Below, piece by piece: positions 21,851 to 34,800 of a DNA stretch of 64,000 nucleotides (position 1 is the stretch's first letter; the number at the start of each line of letters is the position of its first letter). Where the stretch lies: assembly GCA_024138025.1 (NCBI GenBank), contig JAMXBD010000055.1, forward strand, positions 1,364,001 through 1,428,000. The letters run 5' to 3'. Both the position numbers and the translations under genes were made by a program. The notes beneath the pieces are model-generated. The model worked only from the letters and a program-made list of their open reading frames with translations. It made no database searches and was not told the DNA's origin. The DNA comes from Combretum micranthum (Eukaryota > Streptophyta > Magnoliopsida > Myrtales > Combretaceae).

Positions 21851-22018
21851 AAGAAGATTTGGGTAGTTATGCAGATGTGTTGTTGGCATTCACATTAACC
21901 AAACTAGAAATTTTGGTTTTTAGTGGATCATTTCAAGAGCAAGGGGAGGATTTGACAAGAAGTCTAGTAGTGCGAGGTCCAGCAAACAAGCAAAGCACTA
22001 ATGCTTAAGATTGGAAAA
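21851..22018 (+). pseudogene. Unrecognised captured exon (exon U), arm R3
   Basis: CTGTGCAG acceptor-like word at 21,843-21,850, then EEDLGSYADVLLAFTLTKLE, ILVFSGSFQEQGEDLT and RSLVVRGPANKQSTNA before a TAA. It is one of the most open copies. No family is recognised, and it runs directly into the GA-rich array. Confidence 0.45.
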
Positions 22019-22084
22019 ATATGAATGTAGGATGGAAATATGACCATAATATTGGTCAATGGGTTTTGACTTTGATAAAGGGTT

Positions 22085-22925
22085 GGAGTTTCTTACTTGC
22101 TATAGACTTCTCAGTCTATTGCAAGAACTGTAGGTGAGACTAGAGAACTGACAAAGAGATAAAGTAAGTCATTTAAGGTCAGTACACAAAAAAAAAAAAA
22201 AAAAAATTCTAAGTTTGAACACGATGATGTTCTATGGGAGTGAGCTAGAGAACTAAAGCAATTGGAAAATGAAAAACCCAGAAAAATGAGGACGAATGAA
22301 TTAGTGAACTAGAAAAAGTTAGGATTTTACGGCCATTATAGGAAAAAAAAAAAACTGGGACTGATGAAAATGATGAAGCAGAGTGAACTAAAGAGCAGAG
22401 GCTAACACAAAAAAAAAAAAAAAAAAGGAAGAGAAGAACAAGATATTACCTTAGAGACAAATGAAGACGATAAAGTAGAGTGAACTAAAGCACTGATGCC
22501 AACAAACCAAAAAAAAAAAAATTGGGACAGATAAAGATGATGTAATGGATTAAACTAAAGAACTGATGCCAATGCACAACAAAAATCTGAGAAGAAGAAG
22601 ATATTACCTTGGAGCCTAATGAAGACGATGAAGTAGAGTAAACTACCAATGCGCCCAAAAAAAAAAAAAAGACCATGATTGATGAAGTAGAGTGAATTAG
22701 AGAACTGAGGCTAGTGCACAAAATTCTGAGAAGAAGAAGAGGATATTGGCTCGGAGACTGGAGTAAAGAAATAGAGAGACAATGTCAGGGTTTTTAGGCC
22801 AATGCAATAAAAAATTTGATAAGAAGAAGAAGAAGAAGAAGATAAGAGATGGATTTTGAGGCTAATGCACAAAAAAGTCTGATAAGAAGAAGAAGAAGAG
22901 CATTACCTCGGAGACCGATGGGAAT
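22085..22925 (-). repeat. GA-rich minisatellite array in arm R3
   Basis: Copy of the R2 array with the same unit order and slightly different A-run and GAA lengths. Confidence 0.7.
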
Positions 22926-23970
22926 GAAGAAACAAAGAAGACAACAATATGCATGCGTGAAGAAGAGATCAGTGCAATTTTGAGAATCTTTTGTACAAAT
23001 AAACCTTAATTTGAACCTTGCTTGATAAGACAATAGAATGATTGCTAGTAAAGGAATGGATTAAACACTAATACATATAATTTAATCCAAGTTGTACACA
23101 GGTGGTATAATTAAGTCAATTAATTTAGTAAGAGGATTCAATTTGAAATTGGAGGTCAATGGTTATCTTAATTTCTCCAATTATCTTAAATTATTCAATT
23201 AAATCTCTAAAACTTTGAATCCATTCGCCATGAATTGATTTCTCGAATTTAAAACTCCTAAACTACTCTCTAGATTCCACTTACATAAAATTAAAACCTT
23301 AACCCTATTTACCTTATCCAATACACCAATTATTAATTCAAATGCGAAATGTCAAGAATTAGCTCATCACCTCAATTTCAATTACTTAATTTACCAACTT
23401 TCCCAATTTAACCAATTTCTTTGAAATTCAAATTCAAATTTTAGATTCTTAAAATTCTTAGTCAAATGCCTAATTCCATAATTTAATGAGCTAAATTAAT
23501 TTCCTACTTCGATTTAGCTATCTCTTAAATTAATTTCTATCGCTAATTAATTTCAACAGATTTTTAATTTTTCAAAATTATCCATAATTGCCACCTCTTA
23601 TTTATAGAAACATGTTGATATGACACCAAATTTCATCTTATTCAATTTCCCTCTTTTATTGGATGAGTCTTTCTAAAAATCTTCCTAAAGTGATGTCATT
23701 TTTTCCCCTCTCAAACCAACAAAAAACTTATCTAAAAAATTATTGAAGCAAAAATCTCTTGTGAGTTCAAAGTAACAATATAATCCAACTCTCCAACAAA
23801 ACTCTACGCTACTACCTATTAATAAATCGTACTAATCTGATTTCTTATAAAATCTAGGTGTTAATTTTGAAAGGGATTTAGGGGTTTTGCTATAGGAGCT
23901 TCATCAAATATTTGAAGGGGTAATGTGGTGAAGGGCATTTTCATATATTGCTAATACAGGTAAGTTGAAT

Positions 23971-26900
23971 ATGAATTGATTTTCTTTTTGCCAAGAAATA
24001 TTAATTTTTAGTTGATGTATAAATTGCTATGAACATGAGCTTAATAATAAATTAGTGACTAATATAATTTACACAAATATATGTATGTTCTAAACTTAGA
24101 ATGTAGGAGTACATATTGAAATTTTGAAATCAATCCTTGCGGTAATCATGATATAACGTCGCATTTGACATCTCCAGGATATATGATAGATAAATTCTTG
24201 CCATACAGATGGTTCAAATTTTGAAAAATATATAATAAGTAAAATTAAGCGTGGTTATGTTCGATATTATATATACTGGAGATTAAGAGATGATGATTGT
24301 GGAAATTAAACCTATGCTTGTTGGCATGATTTATTTGAAATGTGATTGATCATGATTGTGGAAAAATTAATATATGCAATATATGTTGCCTTGCAAATGA
24401 ATGATGTACACATGCGGATGAAATTGAGAATATGTTTTACTATGTTAAAAATATATAAACATGTAAGTTCGATGTCATGTGTCTATGAAAATTATAATAC
24501 ATGAATATAATGTATGTTAGCAAATTATACTCACCAACATCCATAGTCACATAAATCTGCTCTAATATTTCCAAACATAACTCTACTTAATGACAATGTT
24601 ACATAAGGAATATCATAATGCTGCTTTAGTAATGTTGGTACTCCCAACCTACTAATAACAATCATCATGCGATACTCAATTATTAAGTTATATGTTTAAT
24701 TAATTCACTATTTTTGGAAAGCATATCCAATAAGCATGATATACATGTACCAAAAAAAAAAAAAAAAGTCAAATTGACTTGTAGTTGAGAAGCATTGAAA
24801 TTATTAAAATCTAGCAAATATCTTGTAACATCATCTAGTATTTACTTGTTTCATTCATTAGGGTTCTATCAACTTACACTATTGATTCCAATTGATGAAC
24901 AGTATAGTTTTTGGAAATTTAGATATAAATTATTATTTTGAAATAGTAATTTTGAGGAAAAGACTTTAGATTTGAAGAAAAATTGAAAATACGAAAAATT
25001 GAAGAAATCAAAGGAGAAAAAGTCATTGTATGCAACGAAAGAGATACATGAGTGGGAACACGTTTGTGTACATAATCGTGTAATGCATTGTGATGTTATT
25101 TCTTCAAAGCATAAATCTAAAGAGGTACACTCTATGGGTGGGAATACAAGTGTCTATACATTGTGATGTTACTTTTGTGAAACATATAATCAAGGAGGTA
25201 CATGGTGGATACTCAATCTTTAATCTCAAACCTTTATTAATCATCAATTCCTACCCTGATACGGACAAAGAAACCTTCTCCAACACATTTCGGTAACAAA
25301 AACTCAGTCACAACACAAGTTACTCATAGATATGTGGAAAATACTTACTTGAATATATTTGTTATAATCTAACATTAAAATCATATTTTTAATGAATAAA
25401 AATTTCATAGGGAGGAAGGCACTGATCTTGAAGAAAATAAATGAGGGATGGAAAATGGCTTTATAGGATTAGTTTAAATCTTATACTGAAAAATGGCTTT
25501 GTCCTCGCTACCAAATAATATTTTCTGAAAGCCATGATATTACTATATTATTATATTTAGGTTATTTCATAATGAAAAGAATATGTATTCTATGTAATTG
25601 AGTTTAGTAGAATTCGAGTTGTAATGCTACTTACTCAAGTTGAAAAATCTAAAATAATCAAGTTTTAACTAAGTCAAACTCAATTTTAGTATTATTTGAT
25701 TTGATTTAGTTCACTTTGAGTCCTAGATTTCCTCTATATTTTCATCTTGTCCTCTTCCTATTAAATACATGTACAAGAATAATAGACAAAAACTTACATA
25801 TAACTAGACCAGACATAAACACGGGACTTCAATCCAATGTGCCATAAGCCTAGCCAATTTTTGCAATTCGATTATTGTTAGTCATTTTGGTTGTTCTTGG
25901 CTGGTTTGGTATCAATTCTGGAATCTAATAGTTTTGATTCATAGATCTTAAATTATCGCATTACCAGGTATAATATAGAATTAAACTTAATTAAATTATA
26001 CGTATGAATAATATTTATGTAGTTATTCCATTTTAACATTTAAATCTTTGGCAGAAGCATCAATATTACAGAGAGAGCTAAATTAAATCATATATTTGAA
26101 TTATATATATACACATATATATAAATCATCGGTAATAATTTGATAAATAATACAACACATATATTTCAAAATATCATAATATTGTTTCATTTTTCTAACT
26201 GACAAGACTCAATTGCAAATGCAAATTTGCTTTATGCCATATACAATCGATAAATGATGCATCATCATTATGTGGACTCTTTTTCATAAACTTATTTAGA
26301 TTATTTTATTTGCAAAGCTTATGTGCTAAAAAAAATTTTAGTCCTCCAGATACATCGCTGTTATGTAAGAAGTTCCGGCAGCCGGATTATTGTTGTGTCC
26401 TTTTCTTTAGCCATTATCACCGGTACTTGTCCACATCTAAAACTCATTTTTGAAGACCTGCACATGCAACACGATTCAGATAGGATAATTATTTAATTTA
26501 GCATCTTTATTTTTATTTATTTCCAGAGTTAATTGGCCAAAATTTAAAAAGTGTTTGCTAACAATTATTTGGACTTTATTGAATTTTGTAATTAGCTATT
26601 CCATTTAACCATTTTTACAATTTTTATCTCATCCAAATACTACAAACAAACTGAAAAAAATTTGCAGATAGTAAATTGATAAATCTTAACTTTGAATTGT
26701 TAATTATACAAATAGCAAACTTCAAATTATGTCAAAAAAAAATTTAAATTGTAAATGAATAACGTAATCTATTATTAAATAAGTTTTGTGTTCAAGTTAA
26801 CCTCGTTTATTGACTAAATGGGTAAAATAAATCCTAAACATGGTTATCAACTCCTATGAACGCAATATAAGGAAGAAAGTTATTGAAATTTAACTAAAAA

Positions 26901-28556
26901 TAAGTTATAACAGTTCAAGAATTACCTATCTTTTTTTTTTTTTTTTTTAGATATATACAAAATAGAGAGATTTTGAAATATCATATTTCAAACTGATTAA
27001 AGTACGACATATAACAAATGCACTACAACATAGACATTATACAAACTTAAAAATCTAAAAGACAAACAAGTAAAAAGGATACAACGAATATGAGACACAA
27101 GTGCAAAAACCTCGCCATGGTCAAAATCCTGGCCTAATCATTTTCACAAGGGTTTTCATGTTTACCTTTTCTTTTTTCTTTTTCCCTTTATTTTTATCTT
27201 TTAACATTTAGATGCTTCTATAACCATTTTGAACAATGTCCCGAGGTTTAATTTGAACATATAAGAGAGTCCGAGGATTAAGGGTTAATAGATGAAATTT
27301 GGTTGAATAAGGGTTGAACTTAATTGTGTCCTATAGCTAGTTAGGTTCAATTGGTTGAGTCAACCACAACTCGACAACACTGATTTGGAATGAATTGGAT
27401 AACAAAGTTTAATAATTATAACTCCTAGTAGTGAACTATGCATAGGAGATAACATAAGATATGCTCCGTCCAAAATACATAAGTAAAAATCATGTTCAGT
27501 ATTTGTATTTTATTTATTTTATAGTTAATTATTTAAAATATGTACATGTGAATTTACTACCTATAAATTTTATGATTATAATAGTGTACCAACTTTTTTA
27601 GGTGGTGAATTTAAGCATAAGCGAAGTTTAGATGATTTGAAAGTATCAAATTAGTATTGAATTTTGTCAAATTCTACAATTTATTATTTGTATTTTGTCT
27701 AATTTTTCAATTAATTGCCTAGACTTTCCTTATATTTATCATTACTTGCTGAATTCAGGTATCATAAACTACCATCAAAATATATAGGGAGTAAATTTAT
27801 ACTTGTTAGTAAAAAATTAATTCTTTTAAATTATAAATAATTAGTTGTAAAAATAAACTACGTATAAAATGCAATATTAAAACCTTTAGATGCTTTTTTT
27901 TTTAATTTTGAATAATTAATTATACAAATAAAAATTTACCAATTATGAGATTTACACAAAAATATGATGTAAGTGTGTCAAATCCTCTAACTTTCCAAGG
28001 AAAACCATTCACCGTTTTAATTGATTTTTCAACCTTTTGTAATAGACTTGTAAACGGTGAATCATAGCATGGCCTCTTCCCCCCTCAACATATGCTTTCC
28101 CACCATTAAATTAAACATATCCCATACATATGTGTATGTATGCCCCCGCTGCACTCTTAAACTGGGTACCACATATGACTGAGGATATTTTTTAATTTTT
28201 TTTTCTACCTCACTTTTTCCACAATTTTCCTCATATATTATTCTGGGTTTTATATTATTGAGAGGGCTATTCTGGTATGAATTTGTAGCCAAAGACTTCC
28301 ATCTCAAGAATCCTTATCTTCACATCTCCTAAACCACCTTTATTGGAGTTGTTAGAATAAAAACCAAGATATAAACAACTCTTTACATGAATAAACTGAG
28401 TTGCAAGTAAAATTCTTTAAGACTATCTTTATTGGAATTGCTAACACAAAATCAAGACATAAGCAACTCTCTATACATTTAAACTGAGTTACTTGTAAAG
28501 TTCCTTAATCTCTAAAGTTGCTCTGCCAAGCAACTTGTGATTTTGTTTTCTATTGG
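23971..28556. other. AT-rich DNA in duplication unit 2 beyond the palindrome
   Basis: Homologous to 15,491-20,016. No gene recognised. It holds the poly-T run near 26,931-26,949, AT-rich microsatellites near 26,101-26,123 and the roughly 89-bp two-copy repeat at 28,341-28,510. Confidence 0.6.
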
Positions 28557-28585
28557 TCTAAAGTCTGGCATTACTCCATAGTGCT

Positions 28586-31500
28586 TTTTGAAAAATAGAA
28601 GAAATAGACAATGTGGTCATAATAAAAAATTAAAAAAATGGCCGTTTCAACTAGTAAATAATATATGGCCATTTTGAATGAAATGAAATTTGGTCGTTTT
28701 GGCCATTGCAATGGTAGAATATTTTTTTTAATTTCTTCATCTATAAATTTATGAAAATTTACAAGTTTTTCACCCTTAAAATTCATCACAATTTTTTACT
28801 ATTAAAAAATCTCTCTATTCACAAATTGTGCTTATACATGGATCCAAATAATTCTCAAAATTTATTGCATATTAATTTGTCACGCCGCAAGGGTGCCCTA
28901 GTAGTTGCATAAATATTATGATACTATCTAATGTCTAAATTATATATTTTTAAAAGATTGTATAACATTAGAAAGGATCACATATGTATGCTAACATTAG
29001 TTAATCCTTGGAAAATGACATGATTCAAAACAGGATATTTTTGGTTTCATGATAAGAATGGAGAATGCATATAAGATACAACATTATAATAGGACTTTCT
29101 AAATAACTATCTAAGTAATATGATATTACAAACCATAACTTGTATATGAAGTCCTCAAATATATAAAGTGATGTTCAATCATCTTCTAACACATATCACT
29201 AGATAATACTATCCCATCTAACTGTAATCATTTTAGCTTTAAAACCTTATCGGTGCTACGCTCGGGAAGATATCAACCATGGGCGAAGGATTAACTTGTA
29301 AGGATTGTAGGAGTATAAGCATAAACCATGAGATCAGTGAATAATTAGAACATATCATACATCAAACAAGTTCTTAGCAATCATATGTAATGCAACAGTC
29401 AAACATATACTCAAATATTAATGTGCATTAGGTTTATATTATAAGATATAGATATTGTAAAATTTCTTCATTTATTTTCCTGACTTTTTTTTTTTTGGTA
29501 TTTTTATCCACTGGAATTCAGATTTTCATGTTGGAAAAATCAACATGGGAAATATCCTATATGCAATGACCCTGTTTATTGCATTTGGAAATCAATGCCT
29601 AAATTAAGGTAATTAATTGCTGTTTTTTTTTTTTTCTATAATGTTCCATCCTTTCTTATTTTATTACAATATTTGATAATTTTTACGCTTTCATCAATAA
29701 GAACAATCGATCGATTGTATTGTATCATCTGTAAAGTGACTATAAAGTTATGGAATTTAAAGTTTGTGTTGATGGACAGTTTAGTTGATCATTTGAATAT
29801 TAAAATAAAATAATTATTAATATATGAAGTATTTTAATAGTGGGATCATGATATGGATTAGAACCGTTATTTAATTGATGTGACTGAACCTATTTCGCAT
29901 TCTACTAATTACCTTGACTTTAATAGTAGTCAACTAAAAAAAATTCAAAAGTATGCATGTGGATTCATCCTCTACTTTTCCTAATATAACCATTCAAATT
30001 ACAGTCGGCGATAAGTATAACTTTATTTTCTATTTTGGGATGGAGCATGAAATATCATAAATTCATAATTACATCGAATATTTCAAAAGCTTTTGAAATT
30101 ATATAAATACCCACCAACTTTCAATTTTACACCTATGCTCTTTATATATAAATCGGACCTAGCTTTTAAAAACTACAAGAACCTATTTGTGAAATCAAAC
30201 ATAGAATAGTGTATTTTTTGGGACATAGATGTACAATAAATAATTAATTAATTCTAAAGCGTAATAATATAATTTTAAATGTCCCATAGCAAATGTGCAA
30301 TATCCTAAATTTATTTTATGATATCCCTAAAGATATTTTATTTGTTCACCTGATTGAACATTAAAAATACTAACATTTTTATTTGATTACCTAGGTTTGA
30401 AGACATGACTGAGCTAACAATTTATCACCAAGAACCCAATATGGAGCATATCTCATTATCAAAGTCTCCAAAAATGCATATGGACTTGATTCAATACCAT
30501 AAAAAATATTAATCCAAGTGGGCACTAGACAAGTGTCTAACAATACAGCATATTTGCAAGGCCAAGATAAGAGGAAACAACTTACGAATCCTTATTCTAT
30601 GCTAACAGGATTTTAAATGTTGAGAAAGTTGGTGACGGAAGAACCTGAAGGAAGGATTCCGAGTCAAAGAGAAGATGGGTGGATCGTGGATGGAAATTGA
30701 AATAGGAGAGTTTAAAATAAGGAAATGAAGATGAGTTTAAAAGAAGTGAAGGGTTGTCGATTAACAGGAGGGCTTATAGTTGAAGGTATTGAACTGAGGA
30801 CTAAGAATTAATTAGGGTGATCCATTAGTTTGTTTATTAGATTTTTTTTTTTTCTTTTTTAAAGAGAGAAAAAATATGATTCAATAGTTTGGAAAAATAA
30901 AAAAAAAAATAAAAATGCTTTGGTAAGATGTGGATTTATAATTTATTATTATATATTATCATTTATTTTTTACTCAAGTACCTCATGTTTTCAATAGTTC
31001 AATTAGATGCGATTCGTCATTCTTTCTGATTGAACTCTTTCATGTTAATTTATATATATATATATATATATATAATATGTAATATATTATATATTAATTC
31101 AACGTAACATGAGGATGTCATTGGTGTTATTCAAATCATGATTTCTTATTTCAATAGGATTTTTGACTTTTTAAATCTATATAAAATTGATTTAGAAGAT
31201 TAAATTGAAATATCATGATTCTTCCATTTGATAAATAACTTAATGGGTTATGTCTACACAACCTAAATGCAATACAATATATAGAAACGTGCACTTTAAA
31301 AGGTCTAGAAGTTAAAATAGAGTCACAGAAATGGAATAAGAAGTTTTCACTTTTTTTTTTTTTTTTGTTTTACAATTCAACCCTTAGCCTGTGTCAAATA
31401 TACTGAACTAAAACACATGATGGTCAAAGTGAGCAAAAAAGAGTAACATCGTGGGATTCATGTCCATTTTTTCTATATTCGATGAAATATAAAGAAGATA

Positions 31501-31670
31501 TTACACGCAATAAATAGATATTCCAAGTTTTTATTTATCAGCCATATAAGGAGCTTGAGAAAATAATCGAGCTTATTCCATATAATTCGAAAAATAATAT
31601 TCATATCATATGAATTATGAAGACTTCGATCTATAAATCAATATAGAGAATTAAACAAATAAGAAGAGAG
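28586..31670. other. AT-rich stretch with a possible LTR remnant
   Basis: Apart from the LTR-like remnant at 28,878-29,450 I see no gene. T-runs occur near 29,487, 29,623 and 30,841, and (TA)n at 31,051-31,074. The ORF at 28,571-28,789 has no recognisable family. Confidence 0.5.
28878..29450 (-). repeat. Degenerate gypsy-type LTR remnant (candidate)
   Basis: The plus strand starts TGTCACGCCGCAAGGGTG, a form typical of the reverse complement of Ty3/gypsy LTR ends. It later contains GAAGATATCAACCATGGGCG and CATAAACCATGAGATCAGTG, a layout like that of LTRs of this class. No partner LTR, PBS or coding part is present, so it would be a solo or truncated LTR. Confidence 0.3.
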
Positions 31671-31679
31671 ATTGTCATT

Positions 31680-31800
31680 GGCGTTGTGACCTAGTGACAT
31701 TTCCACTGGTCTTTTACGTAGGAGGTCCCAGATTTGAATCTTTCTTCCTTATTGTAGTTGGGCAAGCAAAAAAACAAAGAAAAAAAGAAGAAGAAGAAGA
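31680..31800 (+). mobile_element. tRNA-derived SINE (candidate)
   Basis: An A-box-like TGACCTAGTGAC (31,687-31,698) is followed about 35 nt later by a B-box-like GATTTGAATCT (31,731-31,741) in the context GAGGTCCCAGATTTGAATC. It ends in an A-rich and GAA-rich tail (31,768-31,800). This is the layout of RNA polymerase III promoters in plant SINEs. The B box differs from GGTTCGANNCC at a few positions, so it is an old or inactive copy. No target-site duplication was resolved. Confidence 0.5.
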
Positions 31801-34800
31801 GGGATTTATATAAGATATTCATAGCATAACTTAAAATATTACTAATCACATATATGAATTCAATGATGCATGAACTGATCTAAATTTTAAGTATTTATAA
31901 TTTTCTAATTAAATAGAAAATTTATTATATAGCATTCAGTGAAACCTTCTATTAAATCGTATTAATAGAAGATTTAAACCTTCAATCATAATCAATTATC
32001 TATATTGCAATCGTGAGTTATTATAACTGATGGTACAAATAAATAATGTTAACTTACAAACCATCCAATCTGATAATGTTAAGAGTTTGATTGACTTCAC
32101 TATGCTTAACTCACTTAAGTTCACTAGTCCAAATTAAGCCCCTCCTTATCTGAAGTATGTATTGGCTTTATCAGATTTGAATAGAGTTTAGCTTCAATAT
32201 AAAATTATTTAAAACAATTTTTTTGTCTCTAGATATATTTGTGCATAATAAGTATTTTTCGGTCGAGCTTATGCTTGTTATGCATGATTTAAGAGGATTT
32301 TTTTTTTTTTTTTTTTTTGCCACTATGATTTAAGAGGAGTTTGAGCATAAAATTTTAGTCTAGATGTAGTTTTAAATTTATCTTGTGTCTTCCCTGTTTT
32401 TATTTGGGGTGGGGATCGCAGAGAGAGAGGAATATAAGGGCTTGTTTGCAATATGGTACGTCTAAAGTATTTGCTTGAAAGATAAAAAAACTATATAAAA
32501 ATAGGTAAAAATTTAGTTAAGACAAACATTATTTATTTATTTCCCTTTCTGGGTGGACAGCTTTTTCTCTTTTCTTTTTTTCGTTCCGGTTGGATTTTGT
32601 AAGGATTCAAGGGAATGATAATCAGCCCAAAAACAAAGTGAATGATGGATGAGGCCCACTTCAAGAAGAGGCCCTTTGGCCTCTAGTACACAAATGCCAC
32701 TCACTTGAGTTCCAGTTTTGAATGGGCCTGCACAAGGAACAACACACATTCTTGTGGGCTCCATATAAAGTCTTAAAAACATGAGCGACACACATTGAAC
32801 TTGAGTCGAAATAGAATTAGCAGTGAATGAGCTTAAATTCGACTCAGTTAAACTCTATTTAAACTCTAATTATCTAATTTTTTTTTTTTCAAATAATATG
32901 AATATGCATACATAGTTTCAACCGCTGAACTTTCAAATTTGATTTCATTCGGTTAGGCTTTCGAGTTTATCAAGTTAAATTTTATAAAATTCAAGTTTTA
33001 CTTGATAATATACTCAAGTAACATAAGCTTGAATAGTTGAATAAAATTCACCTAAAGTAAACGTGGATCAAGTAGCTAGCGATTAATTTTACATATAATT
33101 GCTATCTTCTTCTTTTTTTCTTTTTAATTTTTTTGTGTCGGGAAGGGTTCTAGAAAAATGAATTTCACTCAACGAAGTAAAAGTACTTTGGTGGGGCGAA
33201 CTTATAGTAATAGGATTGTGATTTGATAATTGATAATGATGGGAATGATAAATAAAGAAAACATACTTAAAGTAAATAGTCAAAGTGATGTAAATTCTCA
33301 TATCTGTGTTGGTGCATTTTTGGTTTCATGACATGAAGGAAACAAAAATGTTTAGAAAGGAGAGATGACCTCTGGGCAATTTGATTAAGCTTACTTATTT
33401 AATAGTGAAGCATTTAGTAGGGGTCAGAAAAGAAAACTGATTTTACCCTTCAATACTTATTATACACTTAAAGAAAGAGCAATTATATGCTTAGAAGCTT
33501 AATGATAAGTATCATTGGGAGATATGTTACCGTATTCATATACATGAAATTTAAAATGGTTTAAAAGTTTGTTTGGAGCTTCAATGGTCATATGAGACCA
33601 TGATAATTAATATATTAAGTATTTCAGTGATGTGATCATGGTTAGATATAAAATCTAAACTATTAAATAACTCATAAATATCGGTTCTATTAGAAAACAT
33701 CACTAGACCATAGAATTTCATGTTGTCTTTGGTTATAATTTTTATATTTTGTCAAAATATTAATGAATGCTTTCACTATGATATTCCTAAAAGAAGGTAT
33801 TCTGTAAATCAAGGTAGAAATAGGGTATGTGTAAAACAGTCCAACCAAGTAAAGATTATGTTAAAAAAAAAAAAAACATTAATAACATAGTACCATACCT
33901 TTTCAACTATTTTTTCAGTTACTTATATATATTAAATGAAAATATTTCAAGGATCCATTCATATTTTCACGGAGTATGATAAAGATATAATATGTAAAGC
34001 CACAAAATTGAGTTGAGAAGGAAAAACAAAAAAAAAAAAAAAAACAAAAAAAAGGAAAGCACTTCCATCAAAATTGTTTAAAGTACGCAAAACTACATGA
34101 ATTTTGGGTATTTATTATATTAGGAAAATTTTATAGCCCACTATATTAGGACTAGTTCCATCATTTGTTTAGTGAAAGATCGTACAATAAATATCAATTT
34201 ATATATTTATTTTAGTAATTAAATGATTAACTATATTATATGATTCTTTTAAGGAAACTGTAGAATTCTCACATTATATTAAAATCAATATTCCTGAATG
34301 TTTGATTAGGATTAGTCAAAATCATAAATAATTTATATAATTAGTGGGTTTTCTTTCTTTTTATAACTACCGTACTTTATAATTTTAAAGAAGGGAAAAA
34401 TTAAACTTGATCCATTCCATTAGTAAATCAGTACACATACCAATAAAAAACAAGAGTCCTGAATTCTAAATAGTTTACATATTTAAAAATATTCGGTCCA
34501 AGTTCATATTATATATAATATATGATTATTAGCGAAGACATGAGAGGAGATTAATTTACAACGACGGAATGAAAATTTTACAAAGACATCACATGGCTCT
34601 CTTAATACATAATCCGACAAAGAAGCAGTTGTGTTATGTCCTTGAATTGCCCAATTTTCTGTGGTCCAGTCAGAATATTCTTCCGATAACCCGAATAATT
34701 AAGGTTGTTTGTCGTCTTTGATTGCCGCAAATTAAACAAGCAAAGAGCCATCACGGTCAATAACTGGTCGATAACATCCTCCGTAACTGACCCGTCCATG

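Larger units (their letters stand above)
21024..23970 (-). repeat. Right arm R3 of palindrome 3 (full length)
   Basis: Near-identical copy of R2, with GA-rich array at 22,085-22,925 and outer AT-rich segment to about 23,970. The spacer between L3 and R3 is 94 bp (20,930-21,023). Confidence 0.7.
20048..28585 (+). repeat. Tandem duplication unit 2 (about 8.5 kb)
   Basis: Second copy of 11,594-20,043 in direct orientation. It begins inside arm L3 and ends at CCATAGTGCT (28,576-28,585). It retains about 60 bp at 28,289-28,345 that are missing from unit 1. Confidence 0.9.

Noticed and set aside
32537..32791. 84-codon minus-strand ORF
   Set aside because: No motif, family resemblance or splice context; isolated in AT-rich DNA.
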